This document shows, in pieces, positions 1-8,902 of a stretch of 64,000 bases of DNA. The translations under genes were made by a program, and so were the position numbers. The notes beneath the pieces were generated by a model that was not told the DNA's origin, ran no database searches, and saw only the letters and a program-made list of their open reading frames with translations. The DNA is from JAOAGA01 sp964540515 (GTDB lineage Bacteria > CALINM01): positions 7,038 through 71,037 of the forward strand of contig CAZIMS010000011.1 of assembly GCA_964540515.1 (NCBI GenBank). Direction: 5' to 3'. The first letter of the stretch is position 1. Every line of letters begins with the position of its first letter.

Positions 1-193
1 CAATTGAATAAGTAAGGTTCAACCTTTCGCAGATCTTGTTAAGTAGATCTACATCAAATCCTGTTAATCTTCCATTCTCATCATAATAAACAAAAGGTTC
101 GTATAGGGATGTGACAACTCTTATGGGCTTCTCTGCAAAAGAAAGCCCATAGAAACTAAAAAAGATAGCCACAGCTATTATGATATTTTTCAT
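1..193 (-). CDS. Family 3 extracellular solute-binding protein, N-terminal part only
   Basis: Only the first 64 codons lie in the window; the gene runs off the left edge. The ATG at 193 begins MKNIIIAVAIFFSFYGLSFA, a clear Sec signal peptide. The mature start KPIRVVTSLYEPFVYYDENG followed by LTGFDVDLLNKICERL is the usual opening of polar amino-acid binding proteins of ABC transporters (SBP_bac_3), with the conserved G-F-D-V-D-L stretch. It should therefore be a periplasmic ligand-binding protein, or the sensor domain of a larger kinase or cyclase, which cannot be excluded because the C-terminus is absent. It lies 84 bases downstream of the small lipoprotein gene on the same strand. No Shine-Dalgarno is visible before the ATG. 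Confidence 0.75.
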   Translation of the reverse strand, partial: MKNIIIAVAIFFSFYGLSFAEKPIRVVTSLYEPFVYYDENGRLTGFDVDLLNKICERLNLTYSI

Positions 194-277
194 ATTAAAA
201 TATTAACAAATTTAATTTTTTTTACAAATAATGCTCTCTGTAACCAGTTGGTCTTTAGAATTTCAAAGTTAAAGTTA

Positions 278-409
278 TTACGAATATTTTTTAAAGGGGG
301 CTTTTTGGATTTTTATCTCCTCAGGTGCTAAAAGGGGAGCCTTTCTCCCACAAGATATGATTGTTATGAAGACTATAAGTGAAAGAAATAGAATTAGTTT
401 TTTACCCAA
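278..409 (-). CDS. LptM/YifL-like small lipoprotein (43 aa)
   Basis: A 43-codon reading frame starts at a TTG that overlaps the last codons of argH (start 409, argH stop at 402-404) and ends with TAA at 278-280. It encodes a basic N-terminus, a hydrophobic run LILFLSLIVFITII, a lipobox ending I-S-C at residue 20 followed by G-R-K-A-P-L, and a short Pro-containing tail. Small lipoproteins of the LptM (YifL) type, which act at the outer membrane with the LptDE machine, have the same plan (Cys-Gly-x-Lys-x-Pro-Leu) and are often encoded beside argH or lysA/dapF. Family and position are established knowledge; the assignment here is inference from the lipobox and context. The TTG start coupled to argH termination is unusual but is the only available start. 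Confidence 0.6.
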   Translation of the reverse strand: MGKKLILFLSLIVFITIISCGRKAPLLAPEEIKIQKAPFKKYS

Positions 410-1775
410 CTTTTTCTTCCCAAAATTTAATCATTTCCTTGACTTGATTTATTCCAGTGGCACCAGGAATATCTCTTTTATTAATTGCCGTTTTTATATC
501 AACTACCTCTAAGACATCTTTACTAAAGAGCTTTGAAAATTTCAAAAACTCTTCCAACTTTAGATCTTTTAGTTCTTTGTTATTCTCATCACAGTAGGCG
601 ACTATCTTTCCAGCAATCTCATGGGCATCTCTAAAGGGTAGACCCTTTTTTGCTAAATAATCTGCTATTTCTGTTGCAAGAATAAAACCTTTGCCAGCCT
701 CTTGGTTTAATCTCTCTTTATTGAAAATAATTTTTGAGACAAGTGGTGCCAGGACTTTTAGGCTACTTTCCAGGGTATCAAGGGCATCAAAAATCTGTTC
801 CTTGTCTTCCTGCATATCTCTATTATAGCTAAGGGGTAATCCCTTCATCATAGTCAACAAAGATATTAAACTTCCGTAGACCCTTCCTGTTTTTCCCCTA
901 ATTATCTCAAGAACATCAGGGTTTTTCTTCTGTGGCATTATAGAGCTGCCTGTACAAAAGCCATCAGGTAAGTTTACATATCTAAACTCGGTAGTATTCC
1001 AAATAATCATATCCTCTGCAAAACGAGATAAATGCATCATTAATATTGCTAAAACACCGACAAACTCTATAGCAAAATCTCTATCAGATACTGCATCTAT
1101 ACTATTTCTAGTTATCTCAGAAAACCCCAACTCCTTTGCAACAAAAGCTCTATCAAGTGGATAAGTAGTGCCTGCTAATGCAGAGGAGCCAAGAGGCATC
1201 CTATCAATCCTTTTATAACAATCAATAATTCTTTCCTTATCTCTTTCAAGCATCTCTATGTATGCCAGAAAATAATGGGATAACAAGACTGGTTGAGCCC
1301 GCTGTAAATGAGTGTAAGCTGGAGCGACCTGTTCTAAATATTCCTTTGCTTTTTTAAGAAAAGCCCTTTGCAGTTCTTCTATCTGAATGTAGAGAGACTG
1401 AGATTTCTTTTTTAAATATATCCTTAAGTCTAAAGCCACCTGATCGTTTCTGCTTCTTCCTGTATGAAGTTTACCTGCTATATCACCAATCTTTTCCCTT
1501 AACCTACTTTCTATAGCCATATGGATATCTTCATACTCTCTCTTGAAGACAAAACCTTTAGATTCTATCTCCCTTTTTATCTCTTCAAGTCCTTTAATTA
1601 TCTTCTTTGCCTCTTCCTTGGATATAATTTTTTGTTTAGCCAACATCTTACAATGGGCGATACTACCTTCAATATCTTCCTTATATAGTCTACTGTCAAA
1701 AGAGATAGACTCGGTAAAGTCCTCCACTATTTTCTCCGTATCCTCTTTAAATCTACCGCCCCATAACTTTTTCAT
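402..1775 (-). CDS. argH: Argininosuccinate lyase
   Basis: Last step of arginine synthesis: splits argininosuccinate into arginine and fumarate in the cytoplasm. The 457 residues match the family length. Visible fumarase/aspartase-superfamily motifs are TGRSRNDQ (105-112), the catalytic THLQ (155-158) and the signature loop GSSIMPQKKNP (about 276-286) carrying the catalytic Ser. The ATG at 1775 is preceded by AGAGGT, a usable ribosome-binding site. It is the distal arginine gene of the series argB-argD-argF-argG-argH, 23 bases after argG, so it is probably co-transcribed; the lipoprotein frame begins inside its last codons. argC, argJ and argA are not in the window. Confidence 0.97.
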   Translation of the reverse strand: MKKLWGGRFKEDTEKIVEDFTESISFDSRLYKEDIEGSIAHCKMLAKQKIISKEEAKKIIKGLEEIKREIESKGFVFKREYEDIHMAIESRLREKIGDIAGKLHTGRSRNDQVALDLRIYLKKKSQSLYIQIEELQRAFLKKAKEYLEQVAPAYTHLQRAQPVLLSHYFLAYIEMLERDKERIIDCYKRIDRMPLGSSALAGTTYPLDRAFVAKELGFSEITRNSIDAVSDRDFAIEFVGVLAILMMHLSRFAEDMIIWNTTEFRYVNLPDGFCTGSSIMPQKKNPDVLEIIRGKTGRVYGSLISLLTMMKGLPLSYNRDMQEDKEQIFDALDTLESSLKVLAPLVSKIIFNKERLNQEAGKGFILATEIADYLAKKGLPFRDAHEIAGKIVAYCDENNKELKDLKLEEFLKFSKLFSKDVLEVVDIKTAINKRDIPGATGINQVKEMIKFWEEKVG

Positions 1776-1798
1776 ATTAACCTCTTTGGAAAATTAAG

Positions 1799-2992
1799 TT
1801 ATATCTCTAACATCGCCTTTATTCTTAATCTTAGTGCGTTTAGTTTAATAAAACCTTCTGCGTCCTTTTGGTTATAAACATCATCTTTTTCAAAAGTAGC
1901 CATTTTTTCCATGTATAAACTCTTTTTTGACTCTCTACCAGCAATAATAACATTGCCTTTATATAATTTAAGTCTAACCTTACCCTCTACATTTTTCGAC
2001 GCAGTATCTATAAACTGCTGGAGTAGCTCTCTCTCCGGAGAGTACCAAAAACCATAATAGATAAGTTCTGCATATTTAGGCATGATACTATCCTTAATCC
2101 TTAAGACCTCCCTATCAAGAGTAATGGCCTCAAGGGCTCTCCTTGCCCTGTGCAAAATGGTACCACCAGGAGTCTCATAAACTCCCCTCGATTTCATACC
2201 AACAAATCTATTTTCCACTATATCGTCTCTACCTATACCGTTTCTCCCACCAGCTTTGTTTAGATAATCAAGTAAAATATGTGGTTTCATCTTTTTTCCA
2301 TCTACCGCAACTGGATCTCCTGCTTTAAACTCTATCTCAATATACTCAGGCTTATTTGGAGCCCTTTCTGGAGAGACTGTGATCTGAAAAATATCTTCAG
2401 GTGGCTCTTTTGAAATATCCTCAAGTATCCCACCTTCATAGCTTATGTGTAAAAGATTTCTATCGCTACTATAGGGCTTATCTTTTGTAACTGGGACAGG
2501 TATTTTGTGCTTTTTTGCATAGTTTATCAAATCAGTTCGAGACTTAAAATCCCATTCACGCCAGGGTGCTATTATTTTTATATTTGGCATAAGGGCATAG
2601 GCGGTTAGCTCAAATCTTACCTGATCATTACCTTTACCTGTAGCACCATGTGATATGTATTCAGCCTTTTCTTTCTTAGCTATCTCAACCTGCCTTTTCG
2701 CTATCAATGGCCTTGCTATAGAGGTTCCAAGGAGATATCCTGTTTCATAAATAGCATTACCTCTCAACATAGGGAAAACAAAATCTCTAACAAACTCTTC
2801 TTTAAGGTCATCAATATAAACCTTTGTGGCACCTGTTTTCTTCGCCCTCTCTTCTATTGTATCAAGTTCTTCTCCCTGCCCTAAGTCCGCAGCAAAAGCA
2901 ATCACATCAGCCCTATAGGTCTCTTTAAGCCATTTAAGAATAACAGATGTATCAAGCCCACCTGAGTATGCTAATACTATTTTCTTTGCCAC
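1799..2992 (-). CDS. argG: Argininosuccinate synthase
   Basis: Condenses citrulline and aspartate with ATP to argininosuccinate. The protein has 397 residues, the normal size. The N-terminal AYSGGLDTSVI (residues 8-18) is the PP-loop ATP pyrophosphatase motif, HGATGKGNDQVRFE lies near residue 115 and SYEGGILED near 185; all are hallmarks of type I argininosuccinate synthase. It sits between argF (21 bases upstream) and argH (23 bases downstream) on the minus strand, so substrate flow and gene order agree: ArgF makes citrulline, ArgG and ArgH finish arginine. No truncation or unusual residue was seen. Confidence 0.97.
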   Translation of the reverse strand: MAKKIVLAYSGGLDTSVILKWLKETYRADVIAFAADLGQGEELDTIEERAKKTGATKVYIDDLKEEFVRDFVFPMLRGNAIYETGYLLGTSIARPLIAKRQVEIAKKEKAEYISHGATGKGNDQVRFELTAYALMPNIKIIAPWREWDFKSRTDLINYAKKHKIPVPVTKDKPYSSDRNLLHISYEGGILEDISKEPPEDIFQITVSPERAPNKPEYIEIEFKAGDPVAVDGKKMKPHILLDYLNKAGGRNGIGRDDIVENRFVGMKSRGVYETPGGTILHRARRALEAITLDREVLRIKDSIMPKYAELIYYGFWYSPERELLQQFIDTASKNVEGKVRLKLYKGNVIIAGRESKKSLYMEKMATFEKDDVYNQKDAEGFIKLNALRLRIKAMLEI

Positions 2993-3013
2993 CTTACACT
3001 CCTTCCTTAATAT

Positions 3014-3919
3014 TTATTTTACTAAAAACTCCATTAAAGCCTTCTGCGTATGTAAACGATTTTCTGCCTGTGTAAAGATAACAGATTTTTCATCTTCAAT
3101 TATATCATCTGTTATTTCTTGACCCCTATAGGCTGGTAGACAATGAAGAACTATGGCATCTTTATTTGCTAAATCAAGAAGCTCTCTATTGATCTGGTAG
3201 CCTTTAAAGGCTTTTTTTCTCTCTTCTGCCTCTTCCTCATCACCCATACTTATCCAGACATCTGTATTAAGGACATGGGCAGATTTAACAGCCTCCTTCG
3301 GATCCACAGTAATTTTAAAATTTTTACTCTCTTTTGCCCTTTTTAAAAGCTCACTATCAGGTAGATATCCCTTAGGACAGGCAATGGTTAAATTAAAACC
3401 AAGGATAAGATGTGCTTCAATCCATGCGTTTGCCATGTTATTGCCATCACCAATCCAGCAGATATTAAGGTCTTTGTAACCCCCAAAGTGCTCACTAATT
3501 GTGAACAAATCAGATAATACCTGTACAGGATGTGTTAAATCAGACAAACCATTTATTACAGGACAGGTAGAATATTTTGCAAGCTCTTCTAATTTAGAAT
3601 GCTCAAAACATCTATAAATTATTAAATGGACATACCTTGAGAGAACTCTTGCAGTGTCTTTAATAGGCTCACCTCTTCCCATCTGCAAATCTCTTGGGCT
3701 TAGAAAAATTGAGTTACCACCAAGCTCATATACCCCCACTTCAAAGGAAACTCTTGTTCTAGTAGAAGATTTTTCAAATATTAGTGCAGTAGTTTTATTT
3801 TTTAAGGGAGAGTTTCTCTCAATCTTCCCCCTATTTCTTTTTAGCTCTCCAGCTCTTTTAATTACTGAAGATATCTCAGAAGAACATAAATCATAAAACC
3901 TTAAGAAATCTTTTTTCAT
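3014..3919 (-). CDS. argF: Ornithine carbamoyltransferase
   Basis: Transfers the carbamoyl group to ornithine to give citrulline. The carbamoyl-phosphate site KSSTRTRVSFE lies near residues 50-60, HPVQVLSDL near 130, and the ornithine-binding HCLPA near 260; the 301-residue length is typical of an anabolic OTCase. Its ATG overlaps the argD stop by four bases (ATGA), which points to translational coupling. The HCLP motif and the arg gene neighbourhood favour OTCase over aspartate carbamoyltransferase. N-acetylornithine or N-succinylornithine transcarbamylases are related, but this sequence keeps the ordinary OTCase pattern. Confidence 0.95.
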   Translation of the reverse strand: MKKDFLRFYDLCSSEISSVIKRAGELKRNRGKIERNSPLKNKTTALIFEKSSTRTRVSFEVGVYELGGNSIFLSPRDLQMGRGEPIKDTARVLSRYVHLIIYRCFEHSKLEELAKYSTCPVINGLSDLTHPVQVLSDLFTISEHFGGYKDLNICWIGDGNNMANAWIEAHLILGFNLTIACPKGYLPDSELLKRAKESKNFKITVDPKEAVKSAHVLNTDVWISMGDEEEAEERKKAFKGYQINRELLDLANKDAIVLHCLPAYRGQEITDDIIEDEKSVIFTQAENRLHTQKALMEFLVK

Positions 3920-5118
3920 TTCAAAACCTCTTTTAAGGTATCTTCAAATTTATTTGTAAACTCATCTATCTCACTAAAAGATACGTTTAAAGGCGGAACT
4001 AATCTTACAGTTTTTCCTGCAGTAAGATTAATAAGCAAACCCTTCTTAATAGCCTCACCAACAATGCTTGTCGGTTCATTATTCTCAATATCAACACCGA
4101 TAAGTAAGCCCATCCCTCTAATACTCTTTATTGGATATCTCTCTTTTAAGGAAGTTAAAGATTTTATAAGATATTGTCCCTTTTTTTCAACTGATTTAAG
4201 AAAGCTTTTATTCATCACAGAGACAACTTCTAAGGCAACCTGAGCTACAAGTGGATTTCCCCCAAATGTTGAGGCATGTTCCCCCTGTTCTAAAACATTT
4301 GCCACCTCTTCTCTTGCCATCATAACACCCATGGGAAGTCCACCAGCTATACCCTTAGCAAGCGTTATAATATGGGGCTCAATACCAAAATGCTCGAAGC
4401 AAAAAAACTTACCTGTTCTTCCAACACCAGTTTGAACCTCATCGTAAATTAAAAGGATACCTTCTTTTTCACAGATATCTTTAATCTCCAACAGAAAATC
4501 TTTGTCAATAATGTTTACGCCACCCTCTGCTTGAATAAGTTCAAGCATAACTGCTGCTGTATGTTTATTTATAGCCTTTTTAAAAGATTTCATATCATTA
4601 AATGGTAGATATTTAAAACCTGGAAGCATTGGCTCAAAGCCTTTATGAAACTTTTCTTGACCTGTAGCAGAGAGGGCTCCGTAGGTCCTACCATGGAATG
4701 AGTTAAAAAAGGTAATTATCTCAAATCTATTGCTACCATTTTTCCTATTAAACTTCCTTGCAAGCTTGATGGCAGCCTCATTAGCCTCTGCACCACTATT
4801 GCAGAAAAAGGATTTATACAGTGGTAAATCTTTTTTGTAAGTATTCACTCTTTTTGAGAGCGCCTTTGCTAATTCTGCCTGAGGTATTGTATAAAAAAGA
4901 TTTGAAGTGTGGATAAGTTTTTTTGATTGACTTAATAATGCTCTTTCTATAATTTCAGGACAGTGTCCTAAAGAGCAGACAGCTATACCTGCGATAAAAT
5001 CAAGATATTTATTCCCCGCTTCATCATAAAGATAGGCACCTTTTCCTGATACAATGGTTAGAGGATACCTTTTGTAAGTTTTAAAGATGTATTTTTCCGT
5101 ATCTTTATATATGGACAT
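3916..5118 (-). CDS. argD: Acetylornithine aminotransferase
   Basis: PLP-dependent class III aminotransferase that converts N-acetylglutamate semialdehyde to N-acetylornithine, possibly also serving lysine synthesis (succinyl-DAP). The 400 residues include FIAGIAVCSLGHCPE near residue 40, FCNSGAEANEAAIKLAR near 105, FHGRTYGALSATGQ near 142, LIYDEVQTGVGRTGK near 222 and the PLP-lysine segment ITLAKGIAGGLPMG near 250. It lies one base after argB and overlaps argF by four bases, so the three are almost certainly translated from one message. Confidence 0.93.
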   Translation of the reverse strand: MSIYKDTEKYIFKTYKRYPLTIVSGKGAYLYDEAGNKYLDFIAGIAVCSLGHCPEIIERALLSQSKKLIHTSNLFYTIPQAELAKALSKRVNTYKKDLPLYKSFFCNSGAEANEAAIKLARKFNRKNGSNRFEIITFFNSFHGRTYGALSATGQEKFHKGFEPMLPGFKYLPFNDMKSFKKAINKHTAAVMLELIQAEGGVNIIDKDFLLEIKDICEKEGILLIYDEVQTGVGRTGKFFCFEHFGIEPHIITLAKGIAGGLPMGVMMAREEVANVLEQGEHASTFGGNPLVAQVALEVVSVMNKSFLKSVEKKGQYLIKSLTSLKERYPIKSIRGMGLLIGVDIENNEPTSIVGEAIKKGLLINLTAGKTVRLVPPLNVSFSEIDEFTNKFEDTLKEVLK

Positions 5119-5119
5119 A

Positions 5120-6007
5120 TCAATCTTCTTCCATTGCTATTTTTGTGCCTATACCTTTTTGTGTAAATATCTCAAGCAGAATTGAATGCTCTACCCTACC
5201 ATCAATTATGTGGCAGGACTTGACATCTCCCTTAAGGGCCTCAATACAACATCTTATTTTCGGTATCATGCCACCAGATATAATATTTTTCTTCTCCACC
5301 AAAGAAACTGCTTCTTCATATTTAATAAAAGATATGAGCTTATCATTTTTATCCAATAGGCCCTCTGTGTCCGTTAAAAGAATTAGCTTTTCTGACTTCA
5401 TCGCCGAAGCTATATTTCCAGCCACAATATCGGCATTAATATTTAGACTCTCGCCATTTTCTCCTGTGCCATAGGGTGCTATTACAGGAATGAAGCCATT
5501 GTCAAGAATAGCATTTAATAGTGATACATCAACCTCTGTTACATCACCTACTAACCCTATGTCAATATCTTCATAGCCATCTTTTATCTTTTTTTTACCA
5601 TAGATTCTCTCTGCCTTGATAAAATTCGCATCTTTACCTGATAATCCAATTGCACGACCTCCGTGTTTGTTTATAAGACTTACAATATCCGTATTAATCT
5701 TTCCACCAAGGACCATCTCAACAATATCCATTGTATCCTCATCGGTTATTCTCATCCCTTCAACGAAAGAGGACTTTTTCCCTAATTTTTCCATTAATTC
5801 ATCAATTTGTGGACCTCCCCCATGAACAACTATTGGCTTAATACCAACATATCTTAAGAGAACAATATCCTCCGCAAAAGCGTCTTGCAAATCTTTATCT
5901 ACCATAGCATGCCCACCATATTTAATAACGACGGTTTTACCGTAAAAGTTTTTAATGTAGGGAAGGCATTCAAGTAGAGTTTTTACCTTTGTTTTAGCTT
6001 CCTTCAT
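5120..6007 (-). CDS. argB: Acetylglutamate kinase
   Basis: Phosphorylates N-acetylglutamate, the second and often arginine-feedback-controlled step of the pathway. The 295 residues show the amino-acid kinase fold motifs KYGGHAM (29-35), VVHGGGPQID (about 60-69), LTDTEGLL near 212 and the C-terminal SGGMIPKIRCCIEAL near 245. The N-terminal extension before the first strand, about 24 residues, is of the kind found in arginine-inhibited hexameric kinases, so feedback inhibition is plausible but not shown. First arginine gene of the operon; argD follows after one base. The regulator gene upstream ends 46 bases before its start. Confidence 0.95.
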   Translation of the reverse strand: MKEAKTKVKTLLECLPYIKNFYGKTVVIKYGGHAMVDKDLQDAFAEDIVLLRYVGIKPIVVHGGGPQIDELMEKLGKKSSFVEGMRITDEDTMDIVEMVLGGKINTDIVSLINKHGGRAIGLSGKDANFIKAERIYGKKKIKDGYEDIDIGLVGDVTEVDVSLLNAILDNGFIPVIAPYGTGENGESLNINADIVAGNIASAMKSEKLILLTDTEGLLDKNDKLISFIKYEEAVSLVEKKNIISGGMIPKIRCCIEALKGDVKSCHIIDGRVEHSILLEIFTQKGIGTKIAMEED

Positions 6008-6053
6008 CTTTTTACCCCTTTCTAATAAAATTTCAATTAATTTTTAATGATAC

Positions 6054-7550
6054 CTATTCTTTCACAGCTTTTTCTTTAGTACTCTCAATCTTTTTATATT
6101 TTTCCATCAATAGTGTCAATGCTTTATTTGTTTCAACAAGCTCATTTACTGTTTTAGTAAGATTTTTATATAACCAGTCATTTTTGATAGCAACAGAAAA
6201 AAGCCTCGATAGATCCCCAATCAATCTATCGTCAATATCTTCTAATTTGAAATCCACTACCAGTAAAAATCCAAGAGGAAAGTTCTTTAATAAGATAGGG
6301 GTAGAGACAGCGTTCTTTATTTTTTCCTTAACAAAAAGTGTCTCCATTAGTTTAGTAACATCTTTATTAACCAGAGAAGATTGAACCTTTGATATTAGCT
6401 CTCCTAAATGATCATAAAACTGCACCTTCTCCTTGAAATTAGCTCCTACACTACTTTCTCTAACAATAAACTCTCTATTTTCGTCAATAATATAGAGGGC
6501 ACACCCTCGGGCCATAAAATTTTTTGCTACTGACTGTAAAAGATTTTTCAAAATCTCACTTGTCTCCACAAGATTTATAATATAATCAGAAAGTTCATAA
6601 TAAACATCAAACCTCTTTCTTTCCTTTTCAAGCTCCTCTATGAGTTGATTCGTTTTAAAAACAAAGGAGAGCTGGGGGAGAAAAGACTTAAAAATTATCA
6701 GGTCCTCTTCATTAAAGGGAGAGTTGTCCTTTCTATCACTGACACTTACAACAGCTACTACCTCTCCATCAATAAATATCGGCCCTGACATAAAGGAGTT
6801 GCCTTTATACTGTTTTTGATAGGGTGATACAACAAACCTATCATCTTTTGTAATATCTTTCACTAAAATGGCCTCTTTCTTATCTGCCACGTAGCCAATT
6901 ATTCCCTCTCCCATTGCTTTAGGTTTCATAAGGGCTACGTCAACACACATCCCTGCACAGGCAATAACAAAATACTTTCTCTTTTCCATATCAAGCCAAC
7001 TAATAGAAACTTTCTCTGCGTTAAAAAGCAGTGATATTGTATCAAGTACCGATTGAACAAGATCTCTTTGGGGAGATTTAAGCTTAAGAATGACCTTTTT
7101 ATGCGCCAATTTAGAGATCTTTTCTGAGCTTTCTATGAGAGTAATTAGTCGTTCTATGGAAGAACTACTTTTTTCTTTTTTATGCTTATCTATTTTGATA
7201 GCTCTTTTTATAGAATCTATTAAATCATCTCTTTTAAGAGGTTTCTCAAGGCAATCTATCGCCCCAATTTTAAGATACCTAACGGCATACTCTCTCTTAT
7301 CAGAGCCGAGAAGTATTATTATTGCAAGATAGGGAAAATTTTTTCTTAAATAACTTATGAAGGCGAGGTCCTTTGTTTCCATCTCATCAACATCAACAAT
7401 CACTGCCTGGGGAGATGTTTCTTCTATCCTTTTTACAAAGAGTTTAACACTGTCAACAGCCTCAACAGATATGGCCTCTTTAGATAGCGTCTCAGTGATA
7501 AAATTTCTATAAAAAATCTTTGGGTGATAAACCACCACTTTATTTGACAT
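6054..7550 (-). CDS. Receiver-GAF-GAF regulatory protein with degenerate acidic pocket
   Basis: A 498-residue cytoplasmic signalling protein. Residues 1-120 form a CheY-like receiver: phosphoacceptor candidate D53 (VIVDVDEME), S83 and K103 (EKPLKR) are in place. The acidic pair that normally binds Mg2+ near residues 8-9 is replaced by Tyr-His (VVVYHPKI), so phosphorylation may be impaired or absent. Two GAF-like sensor modules follow, about residues 155-300 (GIIGYVADKKEAILVKDI is typical) and 310-470, then a short C-terminal coiled coil ending NKALTLLMEKYKKIE. There is no DNA-binding, kinase or cyclase output, so it probably acts through protein contacts. It lies between hslU (15 bases upstream) and argB. 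Confidence 0.75.
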   Translation of the reverse strand: MSNKVVVYHPKIFYRNFITETLSKEAISVEAVDSVKLFVKRIEETSPQAVIVDVDEMETKDLAFISYLRKNFPYLAIIILLGSDKREYAVRYLKIGAIDCLEKPLKRDDLIDSIKRAIKIDKHKKEKSSSSIERLITLIESSEKISKLAHKKVILKLKSPQRDLVQSVLDTISLLFNAEKVSISWLDMEKRKYFVIACAGMCVDVALMKPKAMGEGIIGYVADKKEAILVKDITKDDRFVVSPYQKQYKGNSFMSGPIFIDGEVVAVVSVSDRKDNSPFNEEDLIIFKSFLPQLSFVFKTNQLIEELEKERKRFDVYYELSDYIINLVETSEILKNLLQSVAKNFMARGCALYIIDENREFIVRESSVGANFKEKVQFYDHLGELISKVQSSLVNKDVTKLMETLFVKEKIKNAVSTPILLKNFPLGFLLVVDFKLEDIDDRLIGDLSRLFSVAIKNDWLYKNLTKTVNELVETNKALTLLMEKYKKIESTKEKAVKE

Positions 7551-7565
7551 AAAATTTTAACTCCC

Positions 7566-8900
7566 CTATAGAATATACTTACTAAGATCCCTATCTTCTG
7601 CTATATCCTTTATTTGTTCTCGCACAAACTCTTTAGTTATAATGATCTTTGTAGGACTTATCTCTGGTGCTTTAAAAGATATATCTTCCAGAAGCTTCTC
7701 TAAGATGGTATGCAATCTTCGAGCACCAATATTCTCTGTTCTCTCGTTAACATCATAGGCAAACTTAGCAATCTCGTCAATACCATCCTCAGAAAAGACT
7801 AACTCCACGCCTTCTGTTTTTAATAACTCAATATACTGCTTCGTAAGAGCATTCTCTGGCTCAGTAAGAATTCTCTTAAAATCCTCCTGTGTTAAAGAGT
7901 TAAGCGTTACCCTTATGGGGAATCTTCCTTGTAACTCAGGTATTAGATCAGAAGGTTTAGATATATGAAAAGCACCTGAGGCAATAAAAAGTATATAATC
8001 AGTTCTAACCTGTCCATGCTTTGTATTAACAGTACAACCCTCAACAATAGGCAATAGATCTCTCTGAACGCCCTCTCTGGACACATCAGGTCCGCTCAAC
8101 TTTCCACTACTGGCAATTTTATCTATCTCATCTATAAAAACTATGCCATCATTTTCTGCCCTTTTAATAGCCTCTCTCTTTGTTGCATCAATATCAATAA
8201 GTTTTTCAGACTCTTCCTGAATAAGAACATTTTTAGCCTCTTTAACCTTTATCTTCTTCTTAGTTTTTTTGCTCGGAAAGAGCTGAGAAAAGGCGTCTTT
8301 AATACCCATATCAACATCATCTATATTAGGAACAGAAACTTCAATAAATGGAAAAGGCGGTTTTTTCTCTGAAACTTCAATCTCCACATATTCATCATCA
8401 ATCTGACCTGATGCAAGGGCTGAAACAATCTTTTCTCTTGTATAGGGCTCTTCTTTCAATAATATATCAGTACCTTTCTTGCTATTTAAGATAGCATCTA
8501 TAAGCCTTTTTTCTGCCAACTTTTCTGCCTTTAATCTAACTTTTTCCATCTCCTCTTCTTTAACCATATTAATAGCACGTTCAACAAGCTCTCTTATGAT
8601 AGACTCCACATCTTTCCCTACATACCCAACTTCTGTAAACTTAGATGCCTCTACCTTAAGAAAAGGCGCCTTTGCCAATTTAGCAAGCCTTCTTGCAATC
8701 TCAGTTTTACCAACACCAGTAGGGCCTATCATTATAATATTTTTTGGCATTATCTCCTCTTTGAGAGGTGAAGCAACATACTTTCTTCTATATCTATTCC
8801 TTAAGGCAATAGCAACGGCCTTTTTTGCCTCATTTTGCCCTATTATAAACTTATCAAGTTCGGCTACAATCTCTTTTGGAGTTAGACCAAGATTAAACAT
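7566..8900 (-). CDS. hslU: HslU ATPase subunit of the HslUV protease
   Basis: AAA+ unfoldase that feeds substrates into the HslV peptidase. The 444 residues start with the LTPKEIVAELDKFIIGQ segment typical of HslU, then Walker A GPTGVGKTE (59-67), the pore-loop region GYVGKDVES near 88-96 (GYVG conserved), an I domain around 110-240, Walker B VFIDEIDKIA near 255 and the sensor-2/C-terminal region ending DLSKYIL, the tail that docks into HslV. It follows hslV with two bases between them. The order xerC-hslV-hslU is the classic bacterial arrangement. Confidence 0.97.
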   Translation of the reverse strand: MFNLGLTPKEIVAELDKFIIGQNEAKKAVAIALRNRYRRKYVASPLKEEIMPKNIIMIGPTGVGKTEIARRLAKLAKAPFLKVEASKFTEVGYVGKDVESIIRELVERAINMVKEEEMEKVRLKAEKLAEKRLIDAILNSKKGTDILLKEEPYTREKIVSALASGQIDDEYVEIEVSEKKPPFPFIEVSVPNIDDVDMGIKDAFSQLFPSKKTKKKIKVKEAKNVLIQEESEKLIDIDATKREAIKRAENDGIVFIDEIDKIASSGKLSGPDVSREGVQRDLLPIVEGCTVNTKHGQVRTDYILFIASGAFHISKPSDLIPELQGRFPIRVTLNSLTQEDFKRILTEPENALTKQYIELLKTEGVELVFSEDGIDEIAKFAYDVNERTENIGARRLHTILEKLLEDISFKAPEISPTKIIITKEFVREQIKDIAEDRDLSKYIL

Positions 8901-8902
8901 TA

